A stretch of 64,000 bases of DNA from Pelagadaptatus sp034112445 (GTDB taxonomy: Bacteria; Pseudomonadota; Gammaproteobacteria; Pseudomonadales; Cellvibrionaceae): contig JAWUVI010000008.1 in assembly GCA_034112445.1 (NCBI GenBank), forward strand, positions 1-64,000, written 5' to 3'. Made by a program: the position numbers and the translations under genes. Within the stretch, counting starts at the first letter, position 1; each line of letters starts with the position of its first letter. The notes below the pieces were generated by a model that saw nothing but the letters and a program-made list of their open reading frames with translations, searched no databases and was not told the DNA's origin. Of the stretch, positions 8,464 to 17,255 are shown piece by piece.

Positions 8464-8958
8464 ATGATCACTTTGCACACAAATTTCGGCGACATCAAAC
8501 TTGAATTAGATTTTGACAAGGCCCCTATTACTGCTGCCAACTTCAAAAAGAATGCTGAATCTGATTTTTATAGCGGCACTATTTTTCACCGCGTGATTGA
8601 CGGCTTTATGGTTCAAGGCGGTGGCTTTACCGCTGACATGGAACAGAAAGAACCTGGCGACAGCATTGAAAACGAAGCCGACAACGGCCTAAAAAATGAC
8701 AAGTACACGGTTGCCATGGCGCGCACAATGGACCCACACAGCGCAACCGCACAGTTTTTTATCAACGTTAAAGATAACGACTTTTTAAACCACACCGGCA
8801 AAAACTCTCACGGCTGGGGTTACTGCGTATTCGGTAAAATAACCGACGGCATGGATGTTGTTGATCAAATAAAAGCGGTTAAAACAGGTACAACTGGCGG
8901 CCACCAAGACGTACCGGCTGAACCTATTGTGATTGAAAAAGTGACTGTTGACGCTTAA
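8464..8958 (+). CDS. ppiB: Peptidyl-prolyl cis-trans isomerase B (cyclophilin)
   Basis: This 164-residue single-domain cyclophilin has no signal peptide and is therefore cytoplasmic. It catalyses cis-trans isomerisation of X-Pro bonds. Core motifs are FHRVIDGFMVQGGGF (catalytic Arg and the GGGF loop), SATAQFFINV, and the GYCVFGKITDGMDVVD segment that replaces the eukaryotic WLDGKHVVFG loop. The start follows ACAGGAAACAAC, a clear ribosome site. The stop is 2 bases before lpxH, an arrangement seen often in this class. It is very likely co-transcribed with lpxH and trmO. Confidence 0.96.
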   Translation: MITLHTNFGDIKLELDFDKAPITAANFKKNAESDFYSGTIFHRVIDGFMVQGGGFTADMEQKEPGDSIENEADNGLKNDKYTVAMARTMDPHSATAQFFINVKDNDFLNHTGKNSHGWGYCVFGKITDGMDVVDQIKAVKTGTTGGHQDVPAEPIVIEKVTVDA

Positions 8959-8960
8959 TC

Positions 8961-9767
8961 GTGACCACTCTATTCATCTCTGATTTGCATTTACAGCCTG
9001 AGCGCCCGGATATCACCCGAGCTTTTGAGCGTTTTCTTACGACTCAAGCTCAGGCGGCTGATGCCCTGTATATATTGGGTGACTTCTTTGAAGTGTGGAT
9101 TGGCGATGATGATGATTCACCGTTTAACCAGCACATAGCTGAACTTTTACAAGCGTTTACCAAACCGACTGATACCAAATCTAATAGCACCAAGTCTAAT
9201 AGTACCAAGTCGAATAGCACCAGGCCGGGGAAAGAGCTTTACCTGATGGTGGGCAACCGTGATTTTCTGATGGGCGAGGCGTTTGCCTCACGTTGCGGTG
9301 CCACGTTACTCCCCGACCCTTGTGTTATAGATTTGTACGGAACCCCTACTTTGTTAATGCACGGCGACAGCTTATGCACCAGCGATACTGAGTACATGGC
9401 CTTTCGCGAGCAAGCCCGATCTGAAATGTGGCAACAGGCTTTACTGAGCAAATCGTTGGATGAGCGTCGCGCCATTGCGCGTCAATTGCGTGATCAAAGT
9501 AAAAGCATGAGCAGCATGAAAGCCGAAGACATCATGGATGTTACTTTGGATGCTGTCGTTAACGTCATGCAATCGTCCCAAGTATCTCGCCTTATTCATG
9601 GGCATACCCACCGCCCTGCGGTTCACAGCGTAGCGCTTGCAGATAACAATCTTAGCGGCGAAAGAATCGTCTTGGGCGATTGGGACTCTAAGATCTGGTG
9701 TATAGAAGCTAGCGCCGACGCAGCGCCGACACTGCATTGTTATGATTTTCCTAACGAGCAGCCATGA
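8961..9767 (+). CDS. lpxH: UDP-2,3-diacylglucosamine pyrophosphohydrolase
   Basis: LpxH cleaves UDP-2,3-diacylglucosamine to lipid X plus UMP at the inner face of the cytoplasmic membrane, the fourth step of lipid A synthesis. All calcineurin-type metal motifs are present: FISDLHL near the N-terminus, GDFFEVWIGDD, MVGNRDFLMG, MHGDSLCT and IHGHTHRP. The GTG start is 2 bases after the ppiB stop. The protein has 268 residues against about 240 for typical LpxH. The excess comes from an insertion at about residues 70-90 that contains three copies of the pentapeptide T-K-S-N-S. The insertion lies between the second metal motif and MVGNRD, in the loop expected before the GNRD strand, so activity is probably kept. 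The stop overlaps trmO (ATGA). Confidence 0.95.
   Translation: MTTLFISDLHLQPERPDITRAFERFLTTQAQAADALYILGDFFEVWIGDDDDSPFNQHIAELLQAFTKPTDTKSNSTKSNSTKSNSTRPGKELYLMVGNRDFLMGEAFASRCGATLLPDPCVIDLYGTPTLLMHGDSLCTSDTEYMAFREQARSEMWQQALLSKSLDERRAIARQLRDQSKSMSSMKAEDIMDVTLDAVVNVMQSSQVSRLIHGHTHRPAVHSVALADNNLSGERIVLGDWDSKIWCIEASADAAPTLHCYDFPNEQP
9174..9218 (+). repeat. 15-bp in-frame tandem repeat inside lpxH
   Basis: Three units of ACC-AAR-TCN-AAY-AGY lie head to tail, encoding TKSNS three times, followed by ACC-AGG. Units differ only at third codon positions. Being a multiple of three, the array can change length without breaking the frame. Confidence 0.85.
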
Positions 9768-10531
9768 GCTTTACTTTTGAGCCTATCGGCTTCGCACGCA
9801 CGCCCTACCCAGAAAAGTTTGCCATCCCCCGTCAACCCGGATTAGTCACATCGGATCATAGCTACCTGTCTTTAACGGGTGATTTTAATCGCGAAGAAAT
9901 CGTCCGTGGCCTAGAGGGCTTTTCCCATCTCTGGCTGAGCTTTGTGTTCCACCAAGCGATTAAAGAGCAGTGGAAGCCCATGGTTCGGCCGCCGCGCTTA
10001 GGTGGCAATAAAAAGGTGGGCGTATTTGCCAGCCGCAGTCCGTTCCGACCCAACCCTATAGGTTTGTCTGTGGTTAAACTCAACAGCATTGAGTTCAGCC
10101 AAAAAGAGTGTCGGATTTATATCTCGGGTGCCGATCTTCTCGATAACACCCCTATCTTGGATATCAAACCTTACTTGCCTTACGTCGACAGCATTGAATC
10201 TGCCATAGGAGGTTTTGCTAAGAGTAAGCCCACCGAGAATTCTAAGGTGTGTTTTTCGGCAGCGGCGCAGGATTTTATTGCCAAGAACGCACACAGTTAC
10301 CCAGAGCTAGAACAGCTTATTGAGCAAGTGTTAGCCCAAAGCCCTGAGCCGGCTTATCAAAAAGACAGTGATCGGGTATACGGTATTAGCTTGTATGATT
10401 TAAATATTCGCTGGCGCTATTCTCAACCAGACGATTCCCCTATCAACGACGACCACAAGCATTCTGAAGAAAATCTGGAGGCAAGCTCTCCCAGTAAAAC
10501 CATCGAAGTGGCTCAAATATCGGTTCGTTGA
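9764..10531 (+). CDS. trmO: tRNA (N6-threonylcarbamoyladenosine37-N6)-methyltransferase TrmO
   Basis: This member of the YaeB/TsaA/TrmO family uses S-adenosylmethionine to methylate t6A37 in tRNA-Thr to m6t6A, using a small beta-barrel fold rather than a Rossmann fold. The N-terminal barrel (about residues 5-145) shows FEPIGFARTPYPEKFAIPRQPG, FSHLWLSFVFHQ, the SAM-site segment VFASRSPFRPNPIGLSVV and DLLDNTPILDIKPYLPYVD. A C-terminal domain follows, ending in an acidic, Ser-rich tail (about 225-255) that seems lineage-specific. The ATG overlaps the lpxH stop by 4 bases. The 3' end overlaps that of the converging miaE by 19 bases. Length (255) is slightly above the E. coli protein. Confidence 0.93.
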   Translation: MSFTFEPIGFARTPYPEKFAIPRQPGLVTSDHSYLSLTGDFNREEIVRGLEGFSHLWLSFVFHQAIKEQWKPMVRPPRLGGNKKVGVFASRSPFRPNPIGLSVVKLNSIEFSQKECRIYISGADLLDNTPILDIKPYLPYVDSIESAIGGFAKSKPTENSKVCFSAAAQDFIAKNAHSYPELEQLIEQVLAQSPEPAYQKDSDRVYGISLYDLNIRWRYSQPDDSPINDDHKHSEENLEASSPSKTIEVAQISVR

Positions 10532-11154
10532 TACGGCTCATCAACAACGGGAATGCCCGAGTGAAACCGAAACATCCGATCGGGTGACTCTATGGCTTTT
10601 CTCTCTAACTCTAGAAAAAAATCAACTCGCGGTTGAATATCCTCAGCACTGTAGCTTTGCGCCAAGTCTAAATAATCTTGATAGTGACGAGCTTCCGACT
10701 TCAGCAGTGAGGTATAAAACTTTTCTAACTCAGCATCCAAGTGCGGTGCCAAAGCGGCAAATCGCTCACAAGAGCGGGCCTCAATAATCGCCCCAACAAT
10801 TAAGGTGTCGACTCTGTTGTCGTCTTGGCCTTTACGGATATGCTTAGCCATATCAGCCGCGTACCGACAGGCTTTTAACGCCTGGTATTTGATCCCACGT
10901 TTTTTTAGGATTTTTAATACCTGTTCAAAATGCACCAGTTCTTCACGGCCTAAACGGCTCATTTTATTAAGTACGTCTAACTTGGTTGGGTTTTTTGCCA
11001 TTAAGGTCATTGCGGCTTGGGCGGCTTTCATTTCGTTGGCGGCGTGATCCAGCAGAATAATATCCAGCTCTTCTAGGGCTCGATCTATCCATGCTTGTGA
11101 CGTACGACAGGACAAAAATGAATAGATGGGCTGCATGAGTTCAGCGGTAGACAT
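10513..11154 (-). CDS. miaE: tRNA-(ms2io6A)-hydroxylase
   Basis: MiaE is a di-iron, ferritin-like monooxygenase that hydroxylates ms2i6A37 in tRNA to ms2io6A, an oxygen-dependent modification restricted to some bacteria. The 213-residue helical protein shows the two iron-binding ExxH pairs, EELVHF in helix 2 and SEARHY in helix 4, with further carboxylates in LDHAANEMKAAQ and IEARSCERF. A candidate promoter (TTTATA, 17 bases, TATAAT on the minus strand, about 11188-11216) lies about 35 bases upstream. The gene converges on trmO with overlapping ends, placing two tRNA position-37 modification genes tail to tail. Confidence 0.95.
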   Translation of the reverse strand: MSTAELMQPIYSFLSCRTSQAWIDRALEELDIILLDHAANEMKAAQAAMTLMAKNPTKLDVLNKMSRLGREELVHFEQVLKILKKRGIKYQALKACRYAADMAKHIRKGQDDNRVDTLIVGAIIEARSCERFAALAPHLDAELEKFYTSLLKSEARHYQDYLDLAQSYSAEDIQPRVDFFLELERKAIESPDRMFRFHSGIPVVDEPYQRTDI

Positions 11155-11549
11155 AATATTTCAACACGGTTAACTGGAAAGCGGCCGATTATAAATGACT
11201 CACTGCTTATTATAAATGGCCAACAGCGATTCATAAATAACCAAGCACATCGACACTACGGGCATTGTGCCTATGATTATTTCAGCAGTTTCATGGCTTA
11301 TCGTCTATAACTTGAACACTATGATTTATATAAGTCCTATTCATCAAACTTATGACGAATATAGACCATTGAATAATAGTGATTTCTTAACAATATCGGA
11401 CAAATAAGTTACAATTTTGGTCACGTTGAAAACAGATAACTGTGAAAACACACAACTGTATTTATCAATGTATCGGTGCCAGCCATCGATAGCCTCGTTA
11501 GCTAGATAGTCTAACTAGCGAGCAATAATCCACAACAGAGGAAGATACT
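11155..11549. other. Divergent upstream region of miaE and acnB
   Basis: These 395 bases hold no convincing gene. The minus-strand hexamers TTTATA (11211-11216) and TATAAT (11188-11193) fit a miaE promoter. For acnB I see several AT-rich candidates but none with both hexamers well placed, so its promoter and any activator sites are not resolved. The acnB ribosome site GAGGAAG lies just upstream of 11550. Confidence 0.45.
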
Positions 11550-14174
11550 GTGCTTGAATCATACCGTAAACACGTAGCAGAACGCGCCGCCGCAGGTGTA
11601 CCACCTCAGCCACTATTAGCTGAGCAAGTTGCTGGCCTAGTAGAATTACTGAAAGCGCCACCAGCGGGTGAAGAGGACGTACTCCTCGACCTAATTACGA
11701 ATCGCGTTCCACCGGGTGTTGATGAAGCCGCTTATGTTAAAGCTGGGTTTTTATCAGCCATCGTTAAAGGCGAAGCTAACTCTCCTCTGATCAGTAAAGA
11801 AGCTGCTATTGTTCTGTTGGGCAACATGCATGGCGGTTATAACATTGTAACGCTTGTTGATGCCTTACAAACGCCTGACCTTGCCGCTCTAGCTGCTAAA
11901 GAATTGAAACATACCCTGTTGATGTTTGATGCTTTCCATGACGTTGAAGAACTGGCTAAAGCCGGCAACGCACACGCCAAAGAAGTTATTCAATCTTGGG
12001 CCGATGGCGAGTGGTTCACCAACCGCGATAAAGTTGCTGAAAGCACCAAAATGACCGTGTTTAAAGTGACCGGTGAAATCAACACGGACGATTTATCTCC
12101 TGCACCAGATGCTTGGAGCCGCCCAGATATTCCATTGCACGCTCGCGCTGCCTTTAAAATGACCCGTGATGGTCTGACACCTGAAGAACACGGTGTTACC
12201 GGCCCAATGGCGCAAGTTGATGAAATGAAAGCCAAAGGTCACCCCGTTGCCTTTGTTGGTGACGTAGTAGGTACAGGTTCTTCACGTAAATCAGCCACCA
12301 ACTCTGTATTGTGGTTCTTCGGTGATGATATGCCGGGTGTACCAAACAAACGTGGTGGTGGTGTTTGTATTGGCGGCAAAGTAGCTCCAATTTTCTACAA
12401 CACTATGGAAGACGCCGGCGCATTAGTGTTTGAAGCTCCTGTTGAAAAGCTCAACATGGGTGACGTCATTGAGATTCGCCCTTATGAAGGTAAAATCTTA
12501 GCTGAAGACGGCTCTGTATTGTCTGAGTTTGAATTGAAATCTGACGTTCTACTTGATGAAGTTCAAGCCGGCGGTCGTATCAACTTGATCATAGGCCGTG
12601 GCTTAACCTCTAAAGCACGTGAGTCATTAGGCTTACCGACTACTGAGTTGTTCCGTATACCTGAGTCCCCTGTCGATACAGGCAAAGGATTCTCACTCGC
12701 TCAGAAAATGGTTGGTCGCGCTTGTGGCTTAGCTGAAGGTCAAGGTATTCGCGCTGGCACTTATTGTGAACCTAAAATGACCACCGTTGGCTCGCAAGAT
12801 ACTACTGGCCCGATGACGCGTGATGAATTAAAAGACTTGGCTTGCTTAGGCTTCTCTGCCGACTTGACCATGCAATCATTCTGTCACACCGCCGCTTATC
12901 CAAAACCAATTGACATAAACACTCAGCATACTCTGCCTGATTTCATCATGACGCGCGGTGGTGTTTCATTGCGCCCTGGTGATGGCATCATTCACTCGTG
13001 GTTGAACCGCATGTTATTGCCAGACACAGTCGGTACCGGTGGCGATTCACACACCCGTTTCCCAATGGGCATTTCGTTCCCAGCTGGTTCTGGTTTAGTT
13101 GCTTTTGCTGCGGCTACAGGTGTTATGCCATTAGATATGCCTGAGTCTGTATTGGTGCGCTTCAAAGGTGAAATGCAGCCGGGTATTACACTGCGAGATT
13201 TAGTTCATGCGATTCCTTACCAAGCCATTAAAGACGGTCATTTGACGGTTGCTAAAGCCGGTAAGAAGAACATCTTCTCTGGTCGAATTCTTGAAATTGA
13301 AGGCATCAAAGGCCTATCCGCTGAACAAGCATTCGAATTATCTGATGCGTCTGCAGAGCGTTCTGCGGCGGGTTGTACTATTGAGCTAGAAGAAGACTCA
13401 ATCAAAGAATACCTAACATCCAACATCGTGTTATTGCGCTCTATGATTGCTGATGGTTACGGCGATGCACGAACTTTAGAACGCCGTGCTCAGAAGATGG
13501 AAGAATGGCTAGCGAATCCAAAATTAATGAAAGCTGATGATGATGCCGAGTACGCTGCGGTTATCGAAATCGACTTAAATGAACTGAAAGAACCCGTTGT
13601 TTGTTGTCCAAACGATCCAGATGATGCGAAATTATTGTCTGAAGTTGCTGGCAACAAAGTAGACGAAGTATTCATCGGTTCATGTATGACCAACATCGGT
13701 CATTTCCGTGCAGCAGGCAAATTACTAGAGCAACATAAAGGTGCTATTGCTACCCGCTTGTGGATTTGCCCACCCACTAAAATGGACGCCAACCAGCTAA
13801 TGGAAGAAGGTTATTACAACATCTTCGGTAAAGCCGGTGCGCGTATGGAAATGCCAGGTTGTTCACTGTGTATGGGTAACCAAGCACGAGTTGAATCGAA
13901 CAGTACGGTATTGTCTACCTCGACGCGCAACTTCCCCAACCGTTTGGGTGATGGCGCAAATGTTTACCTAACGTCGGCAGAACTAGCTTCTGTTGGTTCT
14001 ATCTTAGGTAAGCTGCCAACGCCGGCTGAGTACATGGAATACGCGAAGAACTTAGACGCCATGTCGGACGAAATATACCGTTACATGAACTTCAATGAAA
14101 TTGCGTCTTTCCAAGCTAAGCACGACGAAGGCAAGAAAATCTCAGCCTTACAAATTGATGAAGTGAAGATGTAA
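11550..14174 (+). CDS. acnB: Bifunctional aconitate hydratase 2 / 2-methylisocitrate dehydratase
   Basis: AcnB interconverts citrate and isocitrate in the TCA cycle, and in some species dehydrates methylcitrate in the propionate cycle. The 874-residue length and the start LESYRKHVAERAAAGVPPQPL match AcnB and not AcnA. Domain order is AcnB-specific: an N-terminal HEAT-like domain (1-160), a swivel domain (about 165-380) containing GEINTDDLSPAPDAWSRPDIP, then the catalytic iron-sulphur domains. The cluster cysteines are C712 in GSCMTNIGHF and C771 and C774 in GCSLCMGNQ, matching the spacing in E. coli. The start is GTG after GAGGAAGATACT. The gene stands alone with a strong terminator. Confidence 0.98.
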   Translation: MLESYRKHVAERAAAGVPPQPLLAEQVAGLVELLKAPPAGEEDVLLDLITNRVPPGVDEAAYVKAGFLSAIVKGEANSPLISKEAAIVLLGNMHGGYNIVTLVDALQTPDLAALAAKELKHTLLMFDAFHDVEELAKAGNAHAKEVIQSWADGEWFTNRDKVAESTKMTVFKVTGEINTDDLSPAPDAWSRPDIPLHARAAFKMTRDGLTPEEHGVTGPMAQVDEMKAKGHPVAFVGDVVGTGSSRKSATNSVLWFFGDDMPGVPNKRGGGVCIGGKVAPIFYNTMEDAGALVFEAPVEKLNMGDVIEIRPYEGKILAEDGSVLSEFELKSDVLLDEVQAGGRINLIIGRGLTSKARESLGLPTTELFRIPESPVDTGKGFSLAQKMVGRACGLAEGQGIRAGTYCEPKMTTVGSQDTTGPMTRDELKDLACLGFSADLTMQSFCHTAAYPKPIDINTQHTLPDFIMTRGGVSLRPGDGIIHSWLNRMLLPDTVGTGGDSHTRFPMGISFPAGSGLVAFAAATGVMPLDMPESVLVRFKGEMQPGITLRDLVHAIPYQAIKDGHLTVAKAGKKNIFSGRILEIEGIKGLSAEQAFELSDASAERSAAGCTIELEEDSIKEYLTSNIVLLRSMIADGYGDARTLERRAQKMEEWLANPKLMKADDDAEYAAVIEIDLNELKEPVVCCPNDPDDAKLLSEVAGNKVDEVFIGSCMTNIGHFRAAGKLLEQHKGAIATRLWICPPTKMDANQLMEEGYYNIFGKAGARMEMPGCSLCMGNQARVESNSTVLSTSTRNFPNRLGDGANVYLTSAELASVGSILGKLPTPAEYMEYAKNLDAMSDEIYRYMNFNEIASFQAKHDEGKKISALQIDEVKM

Positions 14175-14232
14175 ATCTTCTTTATCAGTTAATACGCTGC
14201 AATAGTTGATACTCTATATCTACTGCAGAACT

Positions 14233-14269
14233 AAAAAGCCCCTGAATGGCAACATTCAGGGGCTTTTTT
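14233..14269 (+). terminator. Strong Rho-independent terminator after acnB
   Basis: A perfect 16-bp stem (14233-14248 with 14253-14268) closes on a GCAA tetraloop and carries an A run on one side and a T run on the other. It therefore can end transcription from both sides: acnB on the plus strand and the wax ester synthase gene on the minus strand. Confidence 0.93.
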
Positions 14270-14317
14270 ATAGGTTTCTAATGTATAGCTTATTAATGTA
14301 TAGCGTCCTAACCTAAC

Positions 14318-15829
14318 TTATGACGCTTGTTTAGCCGGCTTCTTGTTAAGCTTGGCCGTTGGCGACTTACGCTTAACCGTTTCACCGTGATGAGTTGACG
14401 CTTCAACGATTTCAGCAAAAGCGTCATTCAAACATTGAGTAAAGAATGCCGGATCAGGCAGCATGGCTCGGCAACAGGTAATCGCTACCCATAAAACGCC
14501 GTTATAACTAAACCCGGTAACGTTCAAACCTAAGCCATCCATAGGAATGGATATAGGCATAAACATCTGCATTTTAGCGCCGGCCATAAATAAAGGTACA
14601 TTGGGTCCTCGAACGTTTGAAACCGTTACGTTAGCCGTTGATTTAATCTGGAAGGTAATGGCTTTCTCAACCAATGCACTGGGCAATACATTCAACAACT
14701 CTGCTTGAATATCAGAACCCATTTTCTGTGACGTTTTCTTAGATCTTGAAGCCGCTGCACTTACCGCAATTAACTGCTCTATCGGATCTTCTATATTACT
14801 GCATAGATCTGTAATAGCCGATCCAATTTGATTTCCGGCATCGGCTTTAGCATTAGGATTTCTAGTACTAATAGGCATCATGGCATGCATACTTAGCGTG
14901 GGAGCCTCGCCCTTAGCCGCCAAATATTTTTGCATACAGCGCCCTACAGACGCTAAAAATATGTCATTAATGGTAACGTTTTCAACATTATTTCTAATGA
15001 TTTGGCAGTCCTCTAGCGATAGAGGAGCCGCATCAACAACACGATGGGGAGATATATGGTCACTGAATCGGGTTTTAGGTATTTTATTACTTTTAGCTGG
15101 AGTGCTGGACGACTTATTTTTGTTAAACAGGTGAGATAAATATTGCTCCCCAAACTCCAATGCCTCAGGCGCAAATTGCCCTCCAACCTTAGCTAAACTA
15201 ACGACTAACTTAGACGCATCAACCATTTGCTTAGCACGGTGCTCTACAGCTCTAGAAACCAACTCTAGAACACTCGGGTCTCTATCGGTAATAACAGGGT
15301 TATTATTGTGCAACGTGGCCGGATCAAACTCTGCCTCTAAAGTGTGGATAGCACCCATAATTTTCGCGCCTAGTTCACCATCAACAGCCGAGTGATGAAA
15401 CTTAATATAAAGAGCAAAACTACCGGGAGCAATGCCTTCAATATTATCCAATCCTTCAATAATATAGGCTTCCCAAAGCGGCTTTTTTAAATCCAATGGG
15501 CGTGAATGAATACGAGCCACCTGAATCATCAATTGGCGCCAATCACCAGGATGAGGCAAACCAATATGACGAACATGGTATTCAACATCGACGTTAGCGC
15601 CATCAACCCAATAAGGGCGGTCAATACCAAAAGGTGGACGAATTAATCGACGACGAAACAAATCCCACCGACTCATCTTGCTGGTAAAAAAATCCAAGAC
15701 GGTTTTGAAGCGAACCATACCTTCAGGAGCTGTTGACGGATCGTAAATCCCTAAGCTCGCCACGTGCATACATTGGCCGGGTTTTTCTTGATTAATGAAT
15801 AGATTATCCATGCCTGACAGTTGTTTCAT
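14318..15829 (-). CDS. Wax ester synthase / diacylglycerol O-acyltransferase (WS/DGAT)
   Basis: This 503-residue enzyme joins acyl-CoA to a fatty alcohol or diacylglycerol, making wax esters or triacylglycerol stored in lipid inclusions. The catalytic motif HHSAVDG is at residues 145-151, preceded by the PLW motif (KKPLWEAYIIEG, about 116-126). VTINDIFLASVGRC carries the conserved N-D pair and VSNVRGPNVPLFMAGAKM is the usual C-terminal signature. The opening MKQLSGMDNLFIN matches family N-termini. A Lys/Ala-rich tail (about 487-503) extends past the core. It follows the patatin gene on the same strand after 165 bases containing a 17-bp tandem repeat, so it may have its own promoter there. Lipid storage fits the fatty-acid genes around it. 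Confidence 0.95.
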   Translation of the reverse strand: MKQLSGMDNLFINQEKPGQCMHVASLGIYDPSTAPEGMVRFKTVLDFFTSKMSRWDLFRRRLIRPPFGIDRPYWVDGANVDVEYHVRHIGLPHPGDWRQLMIQVARIHSRPLDLKKPLWEAYIIEGLDNIEGIAPGSFALYIKFHHSAVDGELGAKIMGAIHTLEAEFDPATLHNNNPVITDRDPSVLELVSRAVEHRAKQMVDASKLVVSLAKVGGQFAPEALEFGEQYLSHLFNKNKSSSTPAKSNKIPKTRFSDHISPHRVVDAAPLSLEDCQIIRNNVENVTINDIFLASVGRCMQKYLAAKGEAPTLSMHAMMPISTRNPNAKADAGNQIGSAITDLCSNIEDPIEQLIAVSAAASRSKKTSQKMGSDIQAELLNVLPSALVEKAITFQIKSTANVTVSNVRGPNVPLFMAGAKMQMFMPISIPMDGLGLNVTGFSYNGVLWVAITCCRAMLPDPAFFTQCLNDAFAEIVEASTHHGETVKRKSPTAKLNKKPAKQAS

Positions 15830-15850
15830 AGTCGTCTATGTTGTTAATGT

Positions 15851-15919
15851 TGTTGTTTTAATAATAATGATGTTGTTTTAATAATGATGTTGTTTTAATA
15901 ATGGTGTTGCTGTTAATGA
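15851..15919. repeat. 17-20 bp tandem repeat upstream of the wax ester synthase gene
   Basis: The units are TGTTGTTTTAATAATAATGA (15851-15870), TGTTGTTTTAATAATGA (15871-15887), TGTTGTTTTAATAATGG (15888-15904) and a decayed fourth copy. The array ends about 20 bases before the start codon at 15829, so it lies in the promoter or leader. Confidence 0.85.
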
Positions 15920-15994
15920 TCTTGATTTTTAAGACAGTCAGTTATAAAAGCGTATTTCAGTTAATATTGCAAAGCATTCAGTTCAACGACGGTT

Positions 15995-17170
15995 TTAAAC
16001 CTGAAAAAACGTCTGAACTTTATCTTTTTCCCACATGGTATCTTTATAACCCAGGTCAAATAATTCATTAACGAACGGTTTTTCAAACATTAAGTAGCTA
16101 GACGTAGCTGCACCGCCACCTTTAGCCGTACCACCGGCCGAAGTCATAAAAAAACGAACCGTTTTGGGCATATAGCGAATATTTCTACCCGCGATTTTAT
16201 CCAATTCTTTTGAGGGTGAAATAACCATGGTTTCAACAGGTCTCAATAAATGGCCATTATGGTAACGATTCTCTTCTGGAATTCTCGCTAGTAAGTCATT
16301 CAACCTTTCTAAATGCTCTAAATCACCCTCTAAGCTATCGATGAAAGCACTGCTGAAAAGGTGCCCGAACACCTGCGCTATTGAGGGTGAATGTTTTGCC
16401 GCTCGGGTTTTTTTCCCCCAATGCACTGGATTTCTATTACCACTTACGCCAATAACAAATACCCTATCGGCGCCCATATGCAAGGCTGGACTGATTGGCG
16501 CCAACTGTCTTAATGCACCATCACCAAAATAATGATCGCCAATTTTTGCTGCAGGAAAAATACCGGGAATAGCTGAAGAAGCCATGAGGTGATCAGCCGT
16601 TAGCTTGGTGCTAACCCCTATACGTCTATGCCTACTCCACTCTTTGATTTCATCATTACCTTGAAAAAAACTTACTGACTGTCCCGAACTGTAATTCATC
16701 GCGGTTAAACAGACCGCTTTTAAATCGCCAGCCTTGATACCGGCATCCAATTGCGAGAAGTCCATATGTGAATGTAGAAACTCACGTAACGGTGAGTTAT
16801 CAAATAAGGCGATTGATTTTTTCCGGGCAACACCTTGGTTAAACAACGATAAAAACAAACGCCCTATGCCGCCAAGCAGTGCGGGGACATCAGTACGAAA
16901 TACGTGATCGGTCGACAAGTCATTCCAGAGGCTGTTTAGATCTTCTACGGCTTCATAGAAGTGACCTGTGTGGCTCGCCAAGGCTAACGCGTTAATCGCC
17001 CCGGCGGACGTACCACAGATGATAGGAAATGGATTATGAGTAGTGCTTGGCAGCAATTCATTTAATGCACTTAAGACACCCACTTGGTATGCCGCACGGG
17101 CACCACCACCGGATAGTATCAAAGCATTAGTAGGACTTTTTTGTATGATCGGGATGTCACTTTTGGCCAA
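15995..17170 (-). CDS. Patatin-like phospholipase
   Basis: This 391-residue lipid acyl hydrolase has the Ser-Asp dyad of the patatin family. The oxyanion loop SGGGARAAYQVGVL is at about residues 20-34, the nucleophile lies in GTSAG (S55) and the aspartate in FGDGALR near residue 218. The next loop, RQLAPISPAL, is also typical. There is no signal peptide, so the protein is cytoplasmic or membrane-associated. The start must be TTG at 17170, because no ATG lies between it and the first core motif; an AAGAGAG ribosome site lies 6 bases before it. Next to the wax ester synthase it could release acyl chains from phospholipid or storage lipid, but this is inference from position. It lies downstream of the LysR gene on the same strand. 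Confidence 0.92.
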   Translation of the reverse strand: MAKSDIPIIQKSPTNALILSGGGARAAYQVGVLSALNELLPSTTHNPFPIICGTSAGAINALALASHTGHFYEAVEDLNSLWNDLSTDHVFRTDVPALLGGIGRLFLSLFNQGVARKKSIALFDNSPLREFLHSHMDFSQLDAGIKAGDLKAVCLTAMNYSSGQSVSFFQGNDEIKEWSRHRRIGVSTKLTADHLMASSAIPGIFPAAKIGDHYFGDGALRQLAPISPALHMGADRVFVIGVSGNRNPVHWGKKTRAAKHSPSIAQVFGHLFSSAFIDSLEGDLEHLERLNDLLARIPEENRYHNGHLLRPVETMVISPSKELDKIAGRNIRYMPKTVRFFMTSAGGTAKGGGAATSSYLMFEKPFVNELFDLGYKDTMWEKDKVQTFFQV

Positions 17171-17255
17171 AGTAGCTCTCTTTATAATATTATTTTTAAA
17201 ATTATTTTTTAGTATAGCGCCAATATATTATGACGAACAAAAAGCTATAACGAAT

